64,000 bases of DNA from Zeimonas sp032027205. GTDB lineage: Bacteria; Pseudomonadota; Gammaproteobacteria; Burkholderiales; Burkholderiaceae_E. The notes under the pieces were generated by a model that was not told where the DNA came from, made no database searches, and worked only from the letters and a program-made list of their open reading frames with translations. Both the position numbers and the translations under genes were made by a program. Every line of letters starts with the position of its first letter. Positions within the stretch are counted from its first letter, which is position 1. Below are positions 51,952-60,275 of the stretch, in pieces. The stretch spans positions 3,165,418 through 3,229,417 of the forward strand of contig JAVSMN010000001.1 of assembly GCA_032027205.1 (NCBI GenBank), read 5' to 3'.

Positions 51952-52580
51952 CCCGTCTTCTGCGGCTTCTGCGCCGACTTCGGCCGGAACGCCTTGCACA
52001 CCGCCTCGTTCGTCTCGAGGTACGGCCCGCCCAGCAGATCCAGGCAGTACGGAACGGCCGAGAAGATCCCGTGCACGAGCACCTTGCCGTCGGCGTCGCG
52101 CACGCCTTCGAGCGTCTCGCGGATCGCTTTCGGCTGACCGGGCAGGTTGACGATCAGTGCGTTGCCGCGGACGACGGCGACCTGGCGAGACAGGATTGCC
52201 GTGGGCACGTAATGCAGGCTCACCTGGCGCATCTGCTCGCCGAAACCGGGCATCTCGCGCTCGCCGACGGCGAGCGTGGCTTCGGGGGTGACGTCGCGCA
52301 GTGCCGGTCCGGTGCCGCCGGTGGTGAGCACGAGCGCGCAGCCTTCGCGATCGACGAGTTCGACAAGCGTGCGTTCGATCGTCTCGCGCTCGTCGGGGAT
52401 CAGTCGCACCACCGGCTGCCAGGTGCCCACGAGCGCCGACTCGAGCCATTGCTGCAGGCCCGGCACGCCCTGGTCGGCATAGACGCCCTGCGAGGCGCGG
52501 TCGCTGATCGAGACGAGTCCGATCTTCGGCGTTGCGTTCAATTCGCTTGCGGTTGGGGTCGTGCTCGTGGTCGTGCTCAT
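51948..52580 (-). CDS. mogA: Molybdopterin adenylyltransferase MogA
   Basis: A 210-residue MogA/MoaB family protein: KIGLVSISDRASQGVYADQG, VRLIPDERETIERTL, LVLTTGGTGPALRDVTPEATLAV and VVRGNALIVNLPGQPKAIRETL, and a C-terminal end with PYCLDLLGGPYLETN typical of MogA. It adenylates molybdopterin before molybdenum insertion. The first ~18 residues are Thr/Ser-rich and unlike E. coli MogA. It overlaps the relA stop by the shared palindrome CTAG (51948-51951) and the yjgA stop by ATGA. Confidence 0.94.
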   Translation of the reverse strand: MSTTTSTTPTASELNATPKIGLVSISDRASQGVYADQGVPGLQQWLESALVGTWQPVVRLIPDERETIERTLVELVDREGCALVLTTGGTGPALRDVTPEATLAVGEREMPGFGEQMRQVSLHYVPTAILSRQVAVVRGNALIVNLPGQPKAIRETLEGVRDADGKVLVHGIFSAVPYCLDLLGGPYLETNEAVCKAFRPKSAQKPQKTG

Positions 52581-52843
52581 CGTCGAATCTCCGCGAGCGC
52601 CGCGCGCAACGCGTCGGCATCGACGTCGCGCATCAGGCGCCCGATGAATTGCAGTTGCCGGCGTCGACCTTCGTGGCTCCGAATGACACGCGCTGCGCGC
52701 ACCGCATCGGCCAGCCGCTCGTCGATCGGCAGACGATCAATCTCGTCGTCGTCGAGCGCAACGAGACTTTCGCCGAGCGCCTGCAACTCGTGCATCTCTC
52801 GCTTGCGCTGCGTCTTGCTCGGCTTCTCGTCGGGAGAGTGCAT
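52577..52843 (-). CDS. yjgA: YjgA/DarP (DUF615) ribosome-associated protein, C-terminally short
   Basis: An 88-residue protein that matches the N-terminal half of YjgA: PSKTQRKREMHELQALGESLVALDDDEIDRLPIDERL and RRRQLQFIGRLMRDVDADALRAALAEIRR. The E. coli protein has about 183 residues, so the C-terminal half is missing. There is no room for it: the stop overlaps the mogA start (ATGA). YjgA helps in late 50S ribosome assembly; whether the short form works is unclear. It faces the plus-strand pmbA gene with 51 bases between. Confidence 0.85.
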   Translation of the reverse strand: MHSPDEKPSKTQRKREMHELQALGESLVALDDDEIDRLPIDERLADAVRAARVIRSHEGRRRQLQFIGRLMRDVDADALRAALAEIRR

Positions 52844-52894
52844 GTGAAGGCGCGTCGAACGGTCGCTGTTATGCGCTGTTATGATAAACGCGAC

Positions 52895-54235
52895 ATGTTC
52901 GAATACGACGAAGGCGCGCTGCGCGATATCGCTCATTCGGTGTTGGCCTTCGCGCGCGAATTCGGCGCGAGCGACGCCGCGGTCGAGGCTTCCGAGAGCA
53001 GCGGCCTTTCGGTGAACGTGCGCAAGGGCCGCGTCGAGACCATCGAGCAGAACCGCGACAAGGGCATCGGCGTCACCGTCTACGTCGGCCAGCGCCGGGG
53101 TCACGCGAGTTCCACCGATTTCTCCCCGCAGGCGTTGCGCGAAACGGTGAAGGCGGCCTGGGAGATCGCGCGCCATACCGCGGAAGATCCGTGCGCGGGA
53201 TTGCCCGACGAAGACACGCTTGCGAGCGACCCGGACGATCCGCGGCTCTTTCACGAATGGCCGATCGATGCCGAGCAGGCGGTCGCGCTGGCGCAGCGCA
53301 TCGAGCGTGCGGCTTTCGATACGTCGCCGGCCATCCGCAACTCCGACGGCGCGGCGGTGTCGGTGAGCCACGGTCACTTCGTGCTCGCCAACACGCGCGA
53401 TTTCAGCGGCGGCTATCGGCATAGTCGTCATACGATCTCGTGCTCGCCGATCGCCAGGCACGGGCGCGAGATGCAGCGCGACGACTGGTATTCGTCGAAC
53501 TGCGATCCCGATCGGCTGGCCGATCCGGAGGCACTGGGGCGCTACGCGGCCGAGCGCGCGCTGTCGCGGCTGGGCGCCAGGCGTATCGCCACGCAGCGCG
53601 TGCCGGTGCTGTTCGAGGCGCCGCTCGCCTGTGGACTCCTCGGCCACTTCGTGCAGGCCGCCAGCGGCGGCGCGCTCTACCGGCATTCGAGCTTTCTCGT
53701 TGATTCGCTTGGGCAGCGGGTGTTCCCCGAGCATCTGGACATCGTCGAGGATCCGTTCCTGCCGGGCGAACTGGGCAGCGCACCGTTCGACAGCGAAGGC
53801 GTGGCGACGCGGCGCCGGAACGTCGTCGAGCGCGGCGTCATCGAAGGCTATTTCCTGTCGACCTACTCGGCGCGCAAGCTTGGCATGCGCACGACGGGCA
53901 ACGCCGGCGGCTCGCACAACCTGCGCTTCGCGAGCCGCGACACGAGGCCCGGCGATTCCTTCGAAGCGATGCTGCGCAAGCTCGGCCGCGGCCTGCTCGT
54001 CACCGACCTGATGGGGCAGGGGGTGAACTACGTAACCGGCGATTATTCGCGCGGCGCGAGCGGGTTCTGGGTCGAGGACGGGCGCATCGTGCGTCCGGTG
54101 GAGGAGATCACGATCGCCGGGAACCTGCGCGAGATGTTCGGTGCGATCACGGCGGTCGGCGCCGACGAGATCACGCGCGGCACGAAGCGCACCGGGTCGG
54201 TGCTGATCGGCGAAATGGCGGTGGCGGGAAGCTGA
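52895..54235 (+). CDS. pmbA: PmbA/TldE metalloprotease subunit
   Basis: A 446-residue PmbA. Characteristic parts: NVRKGRVETIEQNRDKGIGVTVYVGQRRGHASSTDFSPQAL, VLFEAPLACGLLGHFVQAASGGALYRHSSFLVD, STYSARKLGMRTTGNAGG, LVTDLMGQGVNYVTGDYSRGASGFWVEDG and VEEITIAGNLREMFGAI. PmbA partners TldD in processing peptides such as microcins and quinohaemoproteins; tldD is not in this window. The start at 52895 is chosen; an in-frame ATG at 52871 would add eight residues. Confidence 0.94.
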   Translation: MFEYDEGALRDIAHSVLAFAREFGASDAAVEASESSGLSVNVRKGRVETIEQNRDKGIGVTVYVGQRRGHASSTDFSPQALRETVKAAWEIARHTAEDPCAGLPDEDTLASDPDDPRLFHEWPIDAEQAVALAQRIERAAFDTSPAIRNSDGAAVSVSHGHFVLANTRDFSGGYRHSRHTISCSPIARHGREMQRDDWYSSNCDPDRLADPEALGRYAAERALSRLGARRIATQRVPVLFEAPLACGLLGHFVQAASGGALYRHSSFLVDSLGQRVFPEHLDIVEDPFLPGELGSAPFDSEGVATRRRNVVERGVIEGYFLSTYSARKLGMRTTGNAGGSHNLRFASRDTRPGDSFEAMLRKLGRGLLVTDLMGQGVNYVTGDYSRGASGFWVEDGRIVRPVEEITIAGNLREMFGAITAVGADEITRGTKRTGSVLIGEMAVAGS

Positions 54236-54260
54236 CCGCGTAGCTGCGCCCGCGGCGGGT

Positions 54261-54911
54261 TCAGACGAGCTTCAGCGCCAGCAGCAGCGCGGTCTGCGTG
54301 GTGAGCGCGGCCAGCATCCATTTGACGAGATCGGACTTCGTTTCGGCGATTCGGGTTTCGAGCCGGGCGACGCGCACGTTGGTCTCGGAAATTTCTCGGG
54401 TGACGCTCGACCGGAATTCGGCGAGGTCGCTCTTCGTCGCCATCCGGTGCTCGGCGAACTCCGAACGAAGTCCGGCAATGTCGCTTTTCGTTGCTGCACT
54501 GAGTTCGGCAATGTCGCTTTTCGTTGCCGCACTGAGTTCGGCAATGTCGCTCTTCGTTGCTGCACGGAGTTCGGCAATGTCGCTCTTCGTTGCTGCACGG
54601 AGTTCGGCAAAGTCGCTTCTCGTTGCCGCACGGAGCTGTGCCAGGTCGCTCGTAGTTGCCAGGCGCAGTTCCGCGAGATCGCTTTTCGTCGCCGAGCGAA
54701 ATTCCGTGAGGTCGCTCGTCGTTGCCAGGCGCAACTCGGCGAGGTCGACTTTCGTGGCCAGGACCTGCGCGTGGAGACCATACCGCTCGTCGACCGCGCG
54801 ATCAAAGAGGTCCACGACTTCTCGGGCGCGATCCGCGGCGACGCCGGCCGACAGCAGCGCGTCGTAGAGAGCGGTGGCGAACGACCCCATGGCGCCCAGC
54901 GTAGCAGTCAT
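54261..54911 (-). CDS. Coiled-coil membrane protein with 11-residue repeats
   Basis: A 216-residue protein. After a helical N-terminus there is a long coiled coil made of repeats of the form ATKSDxAEL/RxA (11 residues) from about residue 50 to 155. The C-terminus is a short transmembrane segment (MLAALTTQTALLLALKL) as in DUF1640/CcdB-like proteins. Function unknown. ATG at 54911 has GAGG nine bases upstream on the minus strand; ATG at 54890 is the alternative. The repeats are encoded by near-identical 33-bp units, so copy number may vary. Confidence 0.75.
   Translation of the reverse strand: MTATLGAMGSFATALYDALLSAGVAADRAREVVDLFDRAVDERYGLHAQVLATKVDLAELRLATTSDLTEFRSATKSDLAELRLATTSDLAQLRAATRSDFAELRAATKSDIAELRAATKSDIAELSAATKSDIAELSAATKSDIAGLRSEFAEHRMATKSDLAEFRSSVTREISETNVRVARLETRIAETKSDLVKWMLAALTTQTALLLALKLV
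54477..54608 (-). repeat. Tandem repeat of 33-bp units (four near-identical copies)
   Basis: Four copies run at 54477-54509, 54510-54542, 54543-54575 and 54576-54608; they differ in at most a few bases (for example copies 3 and 4 are identical). More diverged copies continue on both sides to about 54430-54760. The unit is a multiple of three, so copy changes keep the reading frame of the coiled-coil protein. Confidence 0.85.
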
Positions 54912-54965
54912 GGGAGGCCGCCTCAATCGGCTGCGCGGCCTATCTCGGGCGGAAACCGCTCGCTG

Positions 54966-55187
54966 CTAGTGCACCCAGCCGGCCAGCAGTCGTCGGATCT
55001 CTTCCGGATCAGAGGCACCTGCGCTGATCTGCGCCACCGCGGGCTCGGCGTTGCGCACGAGGTCGTCGAGCGCCGCTACGGCCTCGGCAGGTGCGGGCGC
55101 CTCGGGCGCCTGCAACGACATCGCCAGCGCGTCCTCGGCGTGGTGCACGAGCGCCAGATAGCGGCGAAGCTTCCTGCGATCGTCCAT
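54966..55187 (-). CDS. Small acidic hypothetical protein
   Basis: A 73-residue protein, helical (YLALVHHAEDALAMSLQAPEA, LDDLVRNAEPAVAQISAGA, EEIRRLLAGWVH), acidic, with no signal peptide or metal motif. The ATG at 55187 has GAGGAG six bases upstream, which supports a real gene. It lies upstream of the coiled-coil protein on the same strand, with 54 bases between, so they may be co-transcribed. I do not recognise a family. Confidence 0.6.
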   Translation of the reverse strand: MDDRRKLRRYLALVHHAEDALAMSLQAPEAPAPAEAVAALDDLVRNAEPAVAQISAGASDPEEIRRLLAGWVH

Positions 55188-55280
55188 CGTGCACTCCTCG
55201 ATGAGCGTGCAGCCCGGGTGGGCGGTCCTGATGCGCTATCTTGGGCCAGAATGGGTACGCACCACAGGAATTCGGTCACG

Positions 55281-55838
55281 ATGAGCAAGGCCTTCGTCCG
55301 CGAGGACGCGCCCGAAGACGACGACGAACTGCTCGAGCCTTCGCCGTTGCCGGCCGGCGCGCGCAACTACATGACGCCGGCCGGTCACGCGCGAATGAAG
55401 GTGGAACTGCTGCAACTGCTCGACGTCGAGCGGCCCGAGGTGGTGCGCGTTGTTTCCTGGGCGGCGTCGAACGGCGATCGCTCGGAGAACGGGGACTACC
55501 TCTACGGCAAGAAGCGGCTGCGCGAGATCGACCGGCGCATCCGCTTCCTGACCAAGCGGCTCGATGCGGCCGAGGTCGTGGACCGCGCCACAACGGAGGC
55601 GCCCGAGCAGGTGTTCTTCGGCGCCACCGTCACGTTCCTGCGCAACGGCGAGAGCGAGGAGACGGTGACGATCGTCGGGGTGGACGAAGTCGATCCGCTT
55701 CGACGGCGCGTGAGCTGGATCTCGCCGGTGGCAAGGGCGCTGATGAAGACGCGCGAGGGGGACGTGGTGTCGTTGCGCACGCCGGGGGGTGTCGACGAGC
55801 TCGAGGTGCTCGAGGTGCGGTACGAACGGGTCGATTGA
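55281..55838 (+). CDS. greB: Transcription elongation factor GreB
   Basis: A 185-residue GreA/GreB family protein. The coiled-coil with the acidic tip is visible (WAASNGDRSENGDYLYGKKRLREIDRRIRFLTKRL) and the C-terminal FKBP-like domain reads VFFGATVTFLRN...RRVSWISPVARALMKTREGDVVSLRTPGGVDELEVLEVRY. The YLYGKKRLREID segment marks it as GreB, not GreA. It rescues backtracked RNA polymerase by stimulating transcript cleavage. AGGA lies 11 bases before the ATG. The first ~30 residues are an acidic extension. Convergent with spoT. Confidence 0.95.
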   Translation: MSKAFVREDAPEDDDELLEPSPLPAGARNYMTPAGHARMKVELLQLLDVERPEVVRVVSWAASNGDRSENGDYLYGKKRLREIDRRIRFLTKRLDAAEVVDRATTEAPEQVFFGATVTFLRNGESEETVTIVGVDEVDPLRRRVSWISPVARALMKTREGDVVSLRTPGGVDELEVLEVRYERVD

Positions 55839-55874
55839 GTGCGGGGTGGAGTTGCGGGCGGGCGCTTGCTGCCT

Positions 55875-55903
55875 CCCGCCCCCCCCCCCGGTTTGAGGGC
55901 GGG
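55875..55903. other. GC-rich inverted repeat with an 11-base C run
   Basis: CCCGCCC (55875-55881) and GGGCGGG (55897-55903) are complementary and flank an uninterrupted run of 11 C (55879-55889). This lies about 40 bases after the greB stop, between the convergent greB and spoT genes. It may serve as a terminator stem for greB, but no T-run follows. The homopolymer is a site of likely slippage or sequencing error. Confidence 0.45.
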
Positions 55904-55938
55904 CATCCGGTCGCGCTACAAGACGTAGCGTTTTCCTT

Positions 55939-55956
55939 CGTGGAATGCATTCCACG
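55939..55956. terminator. 18-bp perfect palindrome between convergent greB and spoT
   Basis: CGTGGAATGCATTCCACG is a perfect palindrome. It is flanked by CGTTTTCCTT (55929-55938) and, after a four-base interruption, by AAAAGGAAACG (55961-55971), which are also nearly complementary, so a longer stem can form. Lying between two convergent genes, it could end transcription from both sides; T-runs are weak (TTTT on one side), so an operator or protein-binding site cannot be excluded. Confidence 0.4.
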
Positions 55957-56087
55957 GACGAAAAGGAAACGGGCCGTTGCCCGAAACGATGGCGGCGTGC
56001 CGCCTGCGGCGTGCGGGCCGCCCCGTGTGCGTGAGGCCCGGCCGTGCCGCTTATGCATGCCGTGCGTGGCCGGGGCGGGCCGCCCCC

Positions 56088-58343
56088 TCACACCCGCGTA
56101 ATCCGCGACACCTCCGCCAGCCGCCGTAGATTGCGCATCACTCGCGCCAGGTGCACCCGGTCGCGCACCAGCAGCGCGAAGCGCATCGACGCCGTTTCCG
56201 TGGCTTCCTCGTCCATCGCCACGTGGACGATGTTCGCTTCGCTGGCGGCGATTTCGGCGGCGACCTTGCCCAGCGTTCCTCGGTCGTTGCGCACCTGCAC
56301 CTCGATGCCGGTGCGGAACTGGCCCGAGACGTCGTCGGCCCAGTCGACGTCGATCCAGCGTTCTGCGTCCTTGGCGCGCTGGCGCGCGGCGATCTTGCAG
56401 TCGGCGCGGTGCAGGAACAGGCCATGTCCGCCGCGCATGTGGCCGACGATCTCGTCGCCCGGCAGCGGGTGGCAGCACGGCGAGTAGGTGACCGCGGCGC
56501 CTTCGGTGCCGCTGACGATGACCGGCGCCGGACGCGGCAGCATCAGCGTGGCGCCGCTCGGCTTGCCCGAGGAGAACTGCAGCGCGATCGTGCGCGCGAC
56601 GACCGGCGCGAGGCGCTTGCCCAGGCCGATGTCGGCGTGCAGTTCCTCGACGCTCTTGGCGCCGGCGTCGCGCGCGCCGCGCTCGACGACGGCCGCATCG
56701 AGCGTGGATGCGTCGATGCGCAGCGCGCTCAGCGCCTGCGCGAGCAGGCGCTGGCCGAGATCGACCGATTCCTTGTACTTCAGCGTCTTCAGGCACTGCC
56801 GGATGCCCGAGCGCGCCTTGCCGGTACGTACGAAGCCGAGCCAGTTCGGGTTCGCTTTCGAGTTCGGGTCGGTGATCACCTCGACGACGTCGCCGTTCTG
56901 CAGTTCGGTGCGCAGCGACACCGGCTTCTGGTTCACCCGTGCGGCGACCGCCTGGTCGCCGATGTCGGTGTGCACGCTGTAGGCGAAGTCGATGATCGTG
57001 GCGCCGCGCGGCATCGCGCGGATCTGGCCGCGCGGCGTGAATACGTAGACGGCGTCGGGGAAGAGGTCGACCTTCACGTGCTCGATGAACTCGAGCGAGT
57101 CGCCGGTCTGGCGCTGGATGTCGAGCAGCGACTGCAGCCATTCGTGCGTGCGCTTCTGCAGGTCGGTGAAGCTCTCCTTCTCGGCTTTGTACAGCCAGTG
57201 CGAAGCGACGCCCGCCTGCGCGACGCGCTGCATCTCGTGCGTGCGGATCTGGAATTCCACCGGCGTGCCGAAGGGGCCGACCAGCGTGGTGTGCAGCGAC
57301 TGGTAGCCGTTGATCTTCGGGATCGCGATGTAGTCCTTGAAGCGGCCCGGTATCGGCTTGAAGGTGCCGTGCAGCGCGCCCAGCGTGAGGTAGCACTGCG
57401 CAACGGTGTCGACGAGCACACGGAAACCGTAGATATCGAGCACCTGCGAGAATGACAGCTTCTTCTCGCACATCTTGCGGTAGATCGCGTAGAGCGACTT
57501 CTCGCGGCCGTAGACCTGCGCGTTCACGCCCGCCTCGGGCAGCGTCTTCTGCACCGTTTCGAGGATGCGGCCGATCACCTCGCGGCGGTTGCCGCGCGCG
57601 GCCTGCACCGCCTTCTGCAGCGTCTGGTGACGCCACGGGTGCAGGAAGCGGAAGGAAAGGTCGACGAGCTCGCGGAACAGCTCGTGCAGCCCGAGACGGC
57701 TGGCGATCGGCGCGTAGATCTCGAGCGTCTCGCGCGCGATGCGCTGCTGCTTCTCACGCGGCACGGCGTCGAGCGTCTGCATGTTGTGCAGGCGATCGGC
57801 GAGCTTGACCAGGATGACACGCACGTCGCGCGCCATGGCCAGCAGCATCTTGCGGAAGCTCTCGGCCTGCTGTTGCTCCTTCGAGGCGAATTCAACGCGC
57901 TCGAGCTTGGACAGGCCGTCGACCAGTTCGGCGACGTGCGGGCCGAAGCGCTCGATCAGGATCGGCTTGGCGACCGAGGTGTCTTCGATGACGTCGTGCA
58001 GCAGCGCCGCCATCAGCGTGTCGGCATCGAGCTTCCAGCGAGCGAGGATCTCGGCGACCGCGATCGGGTGAGAGATGTACGGCGCGCCGCTCGAGCGAAA
58101 CTGCCCGAGGTGTGCCTGGTCGCCGAAGCGATAGGCCTCGCGGATGCGGGCGAGCTCTTCAGGTGGGAGATAGGCGCTCGCGCGACGCGTGAGCTCGGCG
58201 AGCGAGACGACGCTGTGGTTGTCGGGGGCGGTTGCGAAGCCGTTTCCGGCGGTGCCGTCGGCGTCGGGCTGCGCGGGCGACGCAACAGCTCTCTTGCGCC
58301 CTCTACGGGCGGGTTCGACGGCTGCGGGATTGGATCCCGGCAT
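56088..58343 (-). CDS. spoT: SpoT/Rsh: bifunctional (p)ppGpp synthase/hydrolase
   Basis: A 751-residue RSH protein. The HD hydrolase domain is intact: His78 and His92 (HLGQFRSSGAPYISHPIAV), LLHDVIEDT with His116, Asp117, Glu120 and Asp121, and KLADRLHNMQTL. The synthetase domain (YGREKSLYAIYRKM, FKDYIAIPKINGYQSLHT), TGS (AMPRGATIIDFAYSVHTDIG) and ACT domain (ERWIDVDWADDVSGQF...) follow. It both makes and degrades (p)ppGpp and complements the relA product at 49558. It sits after rpoZ in the classic gmk-rpoZ-spoT order, 44 bases downstream of rpoZ. Confidence 0.96.
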   Translation of the reverse strand: MPGSNPAAVEPARRGRKRAVASPAQPDADGTAGNGFATAPDNHSVVSLAELTRRASAYLPPEELARIREAYRFGDQAHLGQFRSSGAPYISHPIAVAEILARWKLDADTLMAALLHDVIEDTSVAKPILIERFGPHVAELVDGLSKLERVEFASKEQQQAESFRKMLLAMARDVRVILVKLADRLHNMQTLDAVPREKQQRIARETLEIYAPIASRLGLHELFRELVDLSFRFLHPWRHQTLQKAVQAARGNRREVIGRILETVQKTLPEAGVNAQVYGREKSLYAIYRKMCEKKLSFSQVLDIYGFRVLVDTVAQCYLTLGALHGTFKPIPGRFKDYIAIPKINGYQSLHTTLVGPFGTPVEFQIRTHEMQRVAQAGVASHWLYKAEKESFTDLQKRTHEWLQSLLDIQRQTGDSLEFIEHVKVDLFPDAVYVFTPRGQIRAMPRGATIIDFAYSVHTDIGDQAVAARVNQKPVSLRTELQNGDVVEVITDPNSKANPNWLGFVRTGKARSGIRQCLKTLKYKESVDLGQRLLAQALSALRIDASTLDAAVVERGARDAGAKSVEELHADIGLGKRLAPVVARTIALQFSSGKPSGATLMLPRPAPVIVSGTEGAAVTYSPCCHPLPGDEIVGHMRGGHGLFLHRADCKIAARQRAKDAERWIDVDWADDVSGQFRTGIEVQVRNDRGTLGKVAAEIAASEANIVHVAMDEEATETASMRFALLVRDRVHLARVMRNLRRLAEVSRITRV

Positions 58344-58387
58344 CGCGCTTTCTACCGTCGAGCGCCGCGCTGCTTGTCAGCGGCCGT

Positions 58388-58591
58388 TCATATGGGTACG
58401 CGTCGCAGCATCTCGACGCCGACCTTGCCCGTCGCGATTTCACGCAGCGCCGTGACTGTCGGCTTGTCGTGCGATTCGATCTTCGCCGCGTGACCTTGGG
58501 CGAGCATGCGCGCGCGATACGTGGCCGCGAGCGTGAGTTCGAATCGGTTCGGGATCTGCTTCAGGCAGTCTTCGACGGTGATGCGTGCCAT
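58388..58591 (-). CDS. rpoZ: RNA polymerase omega subunit
   Basis: A 67-residue protein: MARITVEDCLKQIPNRFELTLAATYRARMLAQG, KPTVTALREIATGKVGVEML, which is the usual beta-proteobacterial omega sequence and length. It helps RNA polymerase assembly. It starts seven bases after the gmk stop and precedes spoT, an arrangement that links it to ppGpp control. Confidence 0.96.
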   Translation of the reverse strand: MARITVEDCLKQIPNRFELTLAATYRARMLAQGHAAKIESHDKPTVTALREIATGKVGVEMLRRVPI

Positions 58592-58598
58592 GGTTCAC

Positions 58599-59243
58599 CT
58601 ATGCGGATGCGTCGCCGGCGATGCCGAGCGCGCGAAAAGTAGCGGGGTGTCGAGCGCGTTGCCTCGACAACCTCAAACGCGCTGCTTCGACCAACGTGCG
58701 GAGCTCGGCGAGCGCGGTTGCAAAGTCTTGATTAATAATAACATATTGAAATCGATGCGCCTGCTTCAATTCGGCGCGCGCGGCGGCGACGCGCCGCTCG
58801 ATCACCTCGGTGCTGTCCTGGCCGCGCTGCTCGAGACGCTCGCGCAGCGCGTCGATCGACGGGGGCACGATGAAGACGCCGACGGCGTCGGCGAACAGCT
58901 GCTGCACCTGCACTGCGCCTTGCCAGTCGATCTCCAGCACGATGTCGACGCCGGCGCGAATGCGCTCCTCGATCCATCGGCGCGAGGTTGCGTAGAGGTT
59001 CCCGTGCACCTCGGCCCATTCGAGGAAGTCGCCGGCCTCGCGACGCCGTTCGAACTCTTCGCGATCGATGAAGTGGTAGTCGCGCCCATTCACCTCGCCG
59101 GCCCGCGGACCGCGGGTGGTGAAGGACACCGACAGTTGCAGCAGCGGACGGTCGGCGAGCAGCGCGCGCACGAGCGAGGTCTTGCCGGCGCCGGAGGGCG
59201 CGGCGACGACGAACAGGCTGCCCGCGGAATCGGAGGACGTCAT
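58599..59243 (-). CDS. gmk: Guanylate kinase
   Basis: A 214-residue guanylate kinase. The P-loop is APSGAGKTSL (residues 15-24), the GMP-binding region is SVSFTTRGPRAGEVNGRDYHFIDREEF and EVHGNLYATSR, then DIVLEIDWQGAVQVQ and FIVPPSIDALRERL. It converts GMP to GDP. The ATG at 59243 is conventional. It lies downstream of yicC and upstream of rpoZ. The 83 bases before the gene are partly AT-rich (GTATATAC at 59285-59292) and may contain a promoter. Confidence 0.95.
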   Translation of the reverse strand: MTSSDSAGSLFVVAAPSGAGKTSLVRALLADRPLLQLSVSFTTRGPRAGEVNGRDYHFIDREEFERRREAGDFLEWAEVHGNLYATSRRWIEERIRAGVDIVLEIDWQGAVQVQQLFADAVGVFIVPPSIDALRERLEQRGQDSTEVIERRVAAARAELKQAHRFQYVIINQDFATALAELRTLVEAARLRLSRQRARHPATFRALGIAGDASA

Positions 59244-59326
59244 GGAGATCGTTGGTGGGTAGCGCGGGTCAGTGTTGACTGTATGTATATACGGGCGGGG
59301 CAAGCGCGTGCCGTGGAAAACCGGCA

Positions 59327-60238
59327 TCACTCCAGGTTCTGCACCTGCTCCCGAATCTGCTCGATCAGGACTTTCAGCTCGATCGAGGCGCCGGTGAGGT
59401 CGATCGCGGCGGCCTTCGAGCCCAGTGTGTTGGCCTCGCGGTTCAGTTCCTGCAGCAGGAAGTCGAGCCGCTTGCCGACCGGTCCGGGCCCCGACAGCAC
59501 GCGCCGCAGCTCGGCGACGTGCGCCTGCAGCCGTCCGATCTCCTCGGCGACGTCGATGCGCAGCCCGTAGGCGGCCACCTCCTGGCGCACGCGGGCCATC
59601 GTTTCCTCGACGGGAATCGCGGCGCCGGTCTGCTCGAGGGCTTCGCGCAGGCGCTCGACCAGCTTGCGCTGCCAGGCGTCGATCAATTCGGGGCTGCGCG
59701 CAGCGAGCGGCGCGACGATGGCGTCGATCGCGTCGGCGCGCTCGAGGACGAAGGCGATCAGCTTGGCGCCTTCGCGCACGCGACTCGCGACGAATTCGGC
59801 CAGCGCCTCGCCCGCGACTTCGACGACCTCTGCGCTCGGGTCGACCTGTGGCGCCTCGTCGGCGATGACGCCGGGCCAGCGCAAGGCTTCGACGACGGTG
59901 GGCGCGGCGGCCTGTGGCATCGACTGCGCGACCTGCTGCGCGATCGCGACGAAGCGGGCGAGCGCGCGCTCGTCCACGCGCGCGTCGGTTTCGTCGGCAC
60001 GCCCGCCGGCGCGCAACGCGAGGCGGCACTCGAGCTTTCCGCGCAGCACGGCCGCGCCGACGAGCTCGCGCAATGCCGGTTCCGCGCTGCGCAATTCGTC
60101 GGGCGCACGGATGACGAGGTCGAGGAAGCGCGCGTTGACACTGCGCAGTTCGACGGCGAGTTGGCCGGCAGCGGTGTTGCGCGAAGACTGCGCGTAACCG
60201 GTCATGCTCTGGATCGGGCGCCGTTCGGCGGATCGCAT
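59327..60238 (-). CDS. yicC: YicC-family endoribonuclease
   Basis: A 303-residue YicC/YloC protein. The diagnostic N-terminal motif SMTGYAQSS appears at about residue 11, followed by VELRSVNARFLDLVIRAPDELR, and the C-terminal DUF1732 region with ELNREANTLGSKAAAIDLT and LIEQIREQVQNLE. E. coli YicC degrades small RNAs such as RyhB. It lies at the head of the minus-strand run yicC-gmk-rpoZ-spoT and is divergent from the kinase gene by only 37 bases. ATG at 60238; an in-frame ATG a few codons later (MTGYA) is possible. Confidence 0.93.
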   Translation of the reverse strand: MRSAERRPIQSMTGYAQSSRNTAAGQLAVELRSVNARFLDLVIRAPDELRSAEPALRELVGAAVLRGKLECRLALRAGGRADETDARVDERALARFVAIAQQVAQSMPQAAAPTVVEALRWPGVIADEAPQVDPSAEVVEVAGEALAEFVASRVREGAKLIAFVLERADAIDAIVAPLAARSPELIDAWQRKLVERLREALEQTGAAIPVEETMARVRQEVAAYGLRIDVAEEIGRLQAHVAELRRVLSGPGPVGKRLDFLLQELNREANTLGSKAAAIDLTGASIELKVLIEQIREQVQNLE

Positions 60239-60275
60239 GGTTCGGGGCGTCGATTCGTGAGGGGAACTCTCTAGA

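Noticed and set aside
52865..52890. Direct repeat GCTGTTATG and TATGAT upstream of pmbA as a promoter
   Set aside because: No reasonable -35 element at the proper distance; a chance repeat is possible.
54417..54760. 33-bp tandem repeats as a CRISPR array
   Set aside because: There are no spacers; the units are contiguous and code for a regular coiled coil.
59295..59320. GGCACGCGCTTGC read on the minus strand upstream of gmk, resembling a sigma-54 promoter
   Set aside because: The spacing is one base short and housekeeping gmk is not an expected sigma-54 target.
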